Source: Tubiluchus corallicola
Lineage: Eukaryota > Priapulida > Priapulimorpha > Priapulimorphida > Tubiluchidae
Length of the DNA stretch: 64,000 bases
Direction of reading: 5' to 3'
Assembly (NCBI GenBank): GCA_030141605.1
Contig: JAQGDQ010000010.1
Coordinates: 1,303,501-1,367,500, forward strand
The notes under the pieces were generated by a model, which was given only the letters and a program-made list of their open reading frames with translations, was not told the DNA's origin and did not search any database. The position numbers and the translations under genes are program-made. Shown here in pieces: positions 58,908 to 64,000 of this stretch; positions within the stretch are counted from its first letter, which is position 1; every line of letters begins with the position of its first letter.

Positions 58908-60326
58908 TTATGGCGACTTATCGATATCTGTTGTTGTAACGGATTGCAGAACAACAAGAGGTTCAGGGTTCAGAATGATTTCACTTCTTTCCATCAGTTC
59001 AATTTTTTCGTCAAATTTATCTGGAGTATTCGTTTCACTACCCGATTTAGGACTTGGGCTACGTCGTCGGTCATTCGGTGAGGCAGCACTTGTGCGCTCA
59101 AGAAACTGCCAAAAATCTTCACCCTCTCTTGGCGCTATGTCTTCAACGTCATCTTGTATGCCGCGACATCTATGGGCACAATATTTGACTTTCTTTATGG
59201 CTTCTTCCCGTATATGTCTGTTAAGGAATCCATAGAGGATAGAGTTCATGGTAAAGCCAGCATATGCTAGCCAGGTAGAGAGTATGTCAATTGAATAATC
59301 TTTATCATCATTGTAATGAGAGCGATACAGTTGAACAATGCAAAATGGACCCCAGAACAAGAGAAAAAACAAAGTAACTGTAGTTAAAGTTTTTACCGCT
59401 TTCCATGGGTTAGATTTGGCCACAGCCTGTTGTCCTTGCTTATTTTTACCCAAAGCTTTTTGTACGGCTGATAATACTGCAAGCGTATTTTGCTCAGCCG
59501 ATTTGCGGTCCACACTTTCGACGTTTCCCACTGCTGGAAATTGAACTTTGTTTTCCCGCGAGAGATCATGCGGCAAATTTCCGGTAGATGGCGCTCTGCT
59601 GGCAGATATAATGCTAATCTGAGGCGGTCGCGCCAGCTGTGGTTCGATTTGAGCGCAAGCTTTGCGTGCAACGTGAAAAATTGATATGTACATGACAACT
59701 ATGATCACAGCCGGTAAAAGAAAGCAAACCACAGATATAAATAAAACATACGACTGCCCATTGTAACCAGTTTTGCCGGTAAATGTACAGTGTCCTCGGC
59801 GCTGACTATAGTCGAACGTGCTCCATTGTAGCAGAGGAGGCATGGAACATAGTGCAGAGAACCCCCACAGGAACAGGACTGCGCAGAGAGATTTTGTCAA
59901 AGTGACATTGGCAGCATGGGACATGGGATAAGCTATGGAATAAAACCGTTCAATGCTGATCATTGCTAAAGACGTAATCGATGCAAATATTAGAAAGGAA
60001 TTGAGAAATCCATTTATCTGACAATGCCTGTCACCAAACAGCCATTCTCTTGACATGTAGTGGACAACGGTCATTGGTACCACAACAATGCTAGCCAATA
60101 TTCCTATTATGCATAAATTCGAAATGAGAACGTAGGTAAGATTGTGTCGGAGATGGGGCGTGAAGATAATTATGCCCAGAACCGCCACATTTGAAACAAA
60201 CGCAGAAATGTTAACAATACACATAAGGATCATTAAATGCAACGACCACTGATGTTCATCAAGTCTGTTAACACTTGGCGTATCATTCGTATAGTTTGTG
60301 GATGAAAACCTATAAAAATCTTCCAT
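58908..60326 (-). CDS. class A (rhodopsin-like) GPCR, intronless, possibly GPR161-like
   Basis: Seven-pass plasma-membrane receptor coupling an unknown ligand to G proteins. The single exon encodes 472 residues, with the start at the ATG giving a 30-residue amino terminus carrying the N-glycosylation site NYT. Membrane helices lie near residues 30-55, 65-90, 102-125, 145-165, 193-217, 315-338 and 352-376. TM3 ends ERFYSIAYP (the DRY site as ERF), TM6 has FWGPF (CWxP variant), and TM7 has NSILYGFLN (NPxxY variant). The TM2 aspartate usual in class A is missing (SNLCIIGIL). The third intracellular loop is about 95 residues and serine-rich; the tail has a cysteine pair (CAHRC) for palmitoylation and a Ser/Pro-rich stretch. 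REWLFG before TM3 and TWLAYA before TM7 recall GPR161, but the orphan assignment is tentative. Confidence 0.93.
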   Translation of the reverse strand: MEDFYRFSSTNYTNDTPSVNRLDEHQWSLHLMILMCIVNISAFVSNVAVLGIIIFTPHLRHNLTYVLISNLCIIGILASIVVVPMTVVHYMSREWLFGDRHCQINGFLNSFLIFASITSLAMISIERFYSIAYPMSHAANVTLTKSLCAVLFLWGFSALCSMPPLLQWSTFDYSQRRGHCTFTGKTGYNGQSYVLFISVVCFLLPAVIIVVMYISIFHVARKACAQIEPQLARPPQISIISASRAPSTGNLPHDLSRENKVQFPAVGNVESVDRKSAEQNTLAVLSAVQKALGKNKQGQQAVAKSNPWKAVKTLTTVTLFFLLFWGPFCIVQLYRSHYNDDKDYSIDILSTWLAYAGFTMNSILYGFLNRHIREEAIKKVKYCAHRCRGIQDDVEDIAPREGEDFWQFLERTSAASPNDRRRSPSPKSGSETNTPDKFDEKIELMERSEIILNPEPLVVLQSVTTTDIDKSP

Positions 60327-61429
60327 TATTTCACAAAGGAGTTCTTTTTGACTGTATTTTTTCTTTTAGTAGATAATTGCTCCTCTTTGGCACATCTATG
60401 CTAGGCCCCTGCACGAAAGAACCTCCGCTTTGCCCCACAATAACTTTTGATGTAGATAGAAATAAATTATTAATCACTATCATCTCTTTTGTTGTCGGGT
60501 GCCACTATATTGTTGGGTATCATAGTATTTTCATTTTTGGTCGTAAACCAAAGCCCTCGGGGATTTCTGTACATTAGTGTAATGGAATCACACTAAGCTT
60601 GGAATGAAATCATTCTTTTTTAAACATTCAGTGCTCAGCAGTTATTGTCGTATTGGAAATGTGAGTTGCGCAACTAGCCAAGCTAACTTTCAACCATCTG
60701 TATCGAAAATGGTCTTCGCATTCGATCTGCAGTAACCAGCATAAATGTCGCTTTCTTCAGGGTCCTGTAGGTTCTTTCGCGTCACGCCATTAAATCTGCA
60801 AATGTACGAAACTGATGAATAAAAGTCTTAGACTAGTCATTCAAATAGATATCTGTCAAAGCCCTAGTTTCTTTATAAGTTTAAATCGCTAAAGACTTTT
60901 GAAGCAACCAGTGAAGCTCTCACTTTGTTGACAGTAGATAAATAAACCAATTTGTTAGACATACACGTGATTTTAGAGGCAATCTTCTACTGTTATTGAG
61001 ATTATAGTGTAAGTCAGGTACATTAATTTTGTGTTTAATGCAGAATGACAATTTGGGGTTTTACTGCCATCAAATGTTGACAGGCGATGCGACTATCCGC
61101 ATAGTCCGGTTGTTCGCAAGAGTTTTCTACTAAAACGCACATGTGTATCTTATATAGATTATAGTTAACAGTAGCTGTTAAAAGAGTCTCGTTGTGGAAC
61201 TCGTTGGGGTCTGCTGTGCTTACTCATTGGCTCTGAAAATGACAAAATCATAGGAAACTAATCTCGGCCTTACACTCAGTGAGGTTTAGATTGGTGTACA
61301 CTAAGTTAAAAGGCTAGGTATTGCGAATTGATCACATTTGAATTAGTGAACGAATCGGCTCCTACTCTCCTCGAGACTGATTTGTTCAATTTTTAAACCG
61401 TACCTGTTTTTATTATCATATTGTTATTA
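60327..61429. other. GPCR upstream region, no gene seen
   Basis: Should contain the GPCR promoter on the minus strand. No exon or RNA gene could be supported. Confidence 0.45.
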
Positions 61430-61502
61430 TAATTATGTATTTAGTTTAATGTTTTATGTTGCAAATCAGCCAAATAAAAAACTATTGAATTGAATTGAAT
61501 TG
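61430..61502 (+). mobile_element. LINE 3' tail with TTGAA units
   Basis: Ends CCAAATAAAAAACTATTGAA followed by TTGAATTGAATTG, the same arrangement as the tail of the LINE at 14342. The coding part is not recognisable upstream, so it is a strongly truncated copy. Confidence 0.6.
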
Positions 61503-61534
61503 CCCCTTAGAGTGCTCGCGGGTTATCTATTTTC

Positions 61535-62210
61535 ATTGTAACCTATGCCGTTCGATCCGCCTCATCGAGACCTTTCATTTTATGTGCTACAAGGTACCAT
61601 TGCTCGACACTCGATGCACTTCTGTTCCCGACCCCCATTTTTCGGTTTTTGCCCCCTAGCGGAAATTTTCCTATACACGCATGTCCCATATTTTGTGATG
61701 TGCAGGGCCACGACCCAACCTAGCAAAATACCAAATATTGCGGCCCTAGCGCAAAACTATGGGGATAGATGGGTCATAAAGAAAAATAAATAAAGACCCA
61801 TCCACTACGTGACCTTTGATCTGGCAAATGTATACGTACATAACGTGGCCCAGAGAGTGTACCCTGTGAGGTTTGTGTCCTTAGCCTTCAGTATGTAAAA
61901 GGTCACCAATTGGGGACCCCAAATTTTGCATTTTGCCCCCTACCTCGGGTGTTTAAAGCTTGTCAGCTTTTTAAAACCCCAGGCGCACATCTACCCTACA
62001 GTACCCAAATACTTGTGAAAATTTTTTTAGAAAAACCGAAAACACTAGGAGGAGATGCAAATGAAAGGAAAAACTGACCGGCGCCCACTGTCTGCATCCC
62101 TTGACCAGTGGTCAGTGGTCACCATACTGTAGTTCGTCCCCTGTCCAGGGCTACCAACCCTGTGAGTTTGGTGACCCTAGCTTGCAGGCTAACGAGTTAT
62201 TAAGGGTTAA
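61535..62210 (-). repeat. member of the dispersed satellite-like family
   Basis: Shares a motif order with 25728-26115 over about 380 bp, and its second half (61990-62120) matches 50500-50610 in reverse complement (CACTAGGAGGAGATGC, GCACATCTACCCTACAG, AAATACTTGTGAAAA). It is GC-richer than its surroundings and noncoding. Confidence 0.7.
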
Positions 62211-64000
62211 AGTTGTGAATAATAAATAATAATAAGAAACATAATACCAACTGAAAAACAGTAAGATTTTGCTAAAAAATCCGTACAAGCTCCCCAAAGC
62301 AGTATTTGACTTAGCTTATATGAAAAGACTTTTAGTCGATGAATTACACCAGATTTTGCTATCAATTGGGATGGCAAATTGTAATTTTGTTTTCTTGAAA
62401 GGCAAATGTTTGTAGGTGAAAAAATTTTCGACGCAAGCTTGGAATGGTAGCTTAGTGGTTGTAACATACTGTTTATTTTCCCCCAGAAAGTCTGATGAGA
62501 AATAATGTAATGATGGTGTTATCAATAATAATAATCAATATGACAACCAAGCTATTGTCATATTATCAACTAAACCTGAAAACAAGTATTAAAAATGGTT
62601 CAGTTGCCCTTTAAACCCAAGATTTAGGAATTTAAGTTCTGCGGGTTGGTTTGTAGCATTCAATTTTGTGAGCGATATGAAGCCGTCTGATCAACTTGTG
62701 AATGCGGAGAGGTGACCCAGAAAACTCGTCACGATACAGGTGTAGAAGGTAGAAAACAGTTGAGCTTTGGTATTGGACCTGAAAACATTACATAGGTCAG
62801 ACTTTTCGTAATGGCAGTTTTGCTGAACTTTCGAACGAAAATGTTTGTCCATTTAACTACTTTTGATTGCTGCCGTCATAGTTGATGGGTGAGGATTTTG
62901 GACAGTTAATGGACTCCCAAGCACCCGATGTTATGGTGATAGTACTTGCGGCTGGAGGACTACCGGTTGAGTGATAGACGAGAAGGACACGACAGTTCTC
63001 TTGTTTATTTGAGGCCAACAAGAGGTGTCTAGAGCTTCAGACTATTTCACGGGATCCCGATCTGTAAGTTGATTTATTCTTTGCCTTACTATGCAGCGTG
63101 TCATGGGTACAGATGGACTAATGGTTTTCACAGTTGATAAATGTTCAATATGAACGTGATCCTACACGAGTTGAAGTCATGCCAGACATTGAAATTATGC
63201 ATGAAGTTTAGCAACGAAATGTTTCCTGGATGCTGCTAATTTACACGTGATGTCACAGCCCTGAATGCTACTCTTAACCAGTTAACTTGCTAGCATTTCC
63301 CCAGGGGTGGCTGGTAGTTAGGATAAGCCCTTAGACGAACATTTGATACGGTTAGTTTAGTTTATTTATATCCCAATGGAAATATTACCAAGTCATTATA
63401 ATTATGAACACTATTTATTTTTGGTGATATTGCTTAATTTTGCTTTCAGTTTTGCCCAATAACGTTTTCTGATATTTTTGCCAATGTTTTGTTTCGATGT
63501 ATTGTGCTTTAATGACATATTTCGTCGCTTTGATTTTTGTGCCTAATATTTTGTCATTAAAAGTGATTACAGTATACTATAATTATTATTGTTGCGTCAT
63601 TGTCCTGTTGTATTTAATTCGATTAATCGATAAGTGCTAATACAGAATCCCACAAGAACCAACACCCTCTTGAAGTGGTAGCGCCCCCCGTAGACTACCC
63701 TTGCTGCGAAGCCACTATCTGGAGTTTGTGGGCAGATCCCTCTTTAAAGTAAAATTTTATGTAAACTTTTTGCTCGGCCAAGGAATCTCCAGTGACTACC
63801 TTACATCTAGTCAGGCCTGCCCCATCTGCACTAGTCGTAACAGTGGTACAAATGATCCCTCAAATTATTGGAAATTATACGTTTTATGTAATTATATCAT
63901 TTGCGTGCCAGCATTTTAATTAAGTGGGCCATCAGAGTCCCAAAGTTTTGATCCACAAAAATCGTTTTATCTGCACTTTGTATTCAATTGGATGGAATTA
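62211..64000. other. intergenic to window end, no gene seen
   Basis: No supportable exon, RNA gene or inverted repeat. GGATGCTGCTAATTTA occurs both near 63230 and near 13110, hinting at a further dispersed repeat, but the match is short. Confidence 0.4.

Overview
This is AT-rich, repeat-laden animal nuclear DNA. The support is spliced genes with metazoan products (RPS21, UBE3B, NDUFS4, a CYP2-type cytochrome P450, a hyaluronidase, a leucine-rich-repeat protein and a class A GPCR), large introns, many non-LTR retrotransposon fragments, and many short inverted-repeat DNA transposons, several with clear 8-bp target duplications. The species cannot be fixed from sequence alone; an invertebrate is the best guess. 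There are no bacterial features.

Layout. 0-8 kb: a degraded LINE on the minus strand whose reverse-transcriptase core is deleted, a minisatellite, two hAT-type MITEs of one family, a split (CA)n tract and a dispersed 170-bp duplication. 8.0-11.8 kb: RPS21, plus strand, five coding exons, with two different MITEs in its introns. 14.3-16.1 kb: the 3' half of a LINE with a long open reading frame, minus strand. 17.4-20.6 kb: UBE3B, plus strand, its whole HECT-ligase coding region in one exon. 22.1-27.2 kb: NDUFS4, plus strand, two coding exons around a 4.5-kb intron filled with two LINE relics and a satellite-like repeat. 28.2-29.7 kb: inverted-repeat elements. 29.8-34.5 kb: a P450, minus strand, all six exons recovered (504 aa). 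34.5-38 kb: noncoding with strong hairpins. 38.0-45.9 kb: a hyaluronidase, plus strand, seven exons (437 aa), with a GC-AG last intron. 46.9-52.1 kb: an LRR gene, minus strand, whose intron holds a foldback element and satellite-like repeats. 52.3-54.2 kb: a second foldback-like element. 55.7-56.0 kb: a G-rich MITE with a perfect target duplication. 58.9-60.3 kb: an intronless GPCR, minus strand. 60.4-64 kb: repeats only.

The host genes are unrelated (ribosome, ubiquitin, complex I, oxidation, glycan breakdown, signalling); there is no operon-like cluster. The most unusual content is mobile: two elements whose inverted arms are tandem arrays of short units (16 bp at 48.2-49.7 kb, about 20-25 bp at 52.3-54.2 kb), a third with repeated palindromic motifs (41.6-42.6 kb), and one diverged 500-bp repeat family at three loci. 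Among genes, the alternative in-frame GT/GC donors of the hyaluronidase and the one-exon UBE3B stand out. All exon models are read from sequence by frame and splice consensus; no alignment or transcript data were available.
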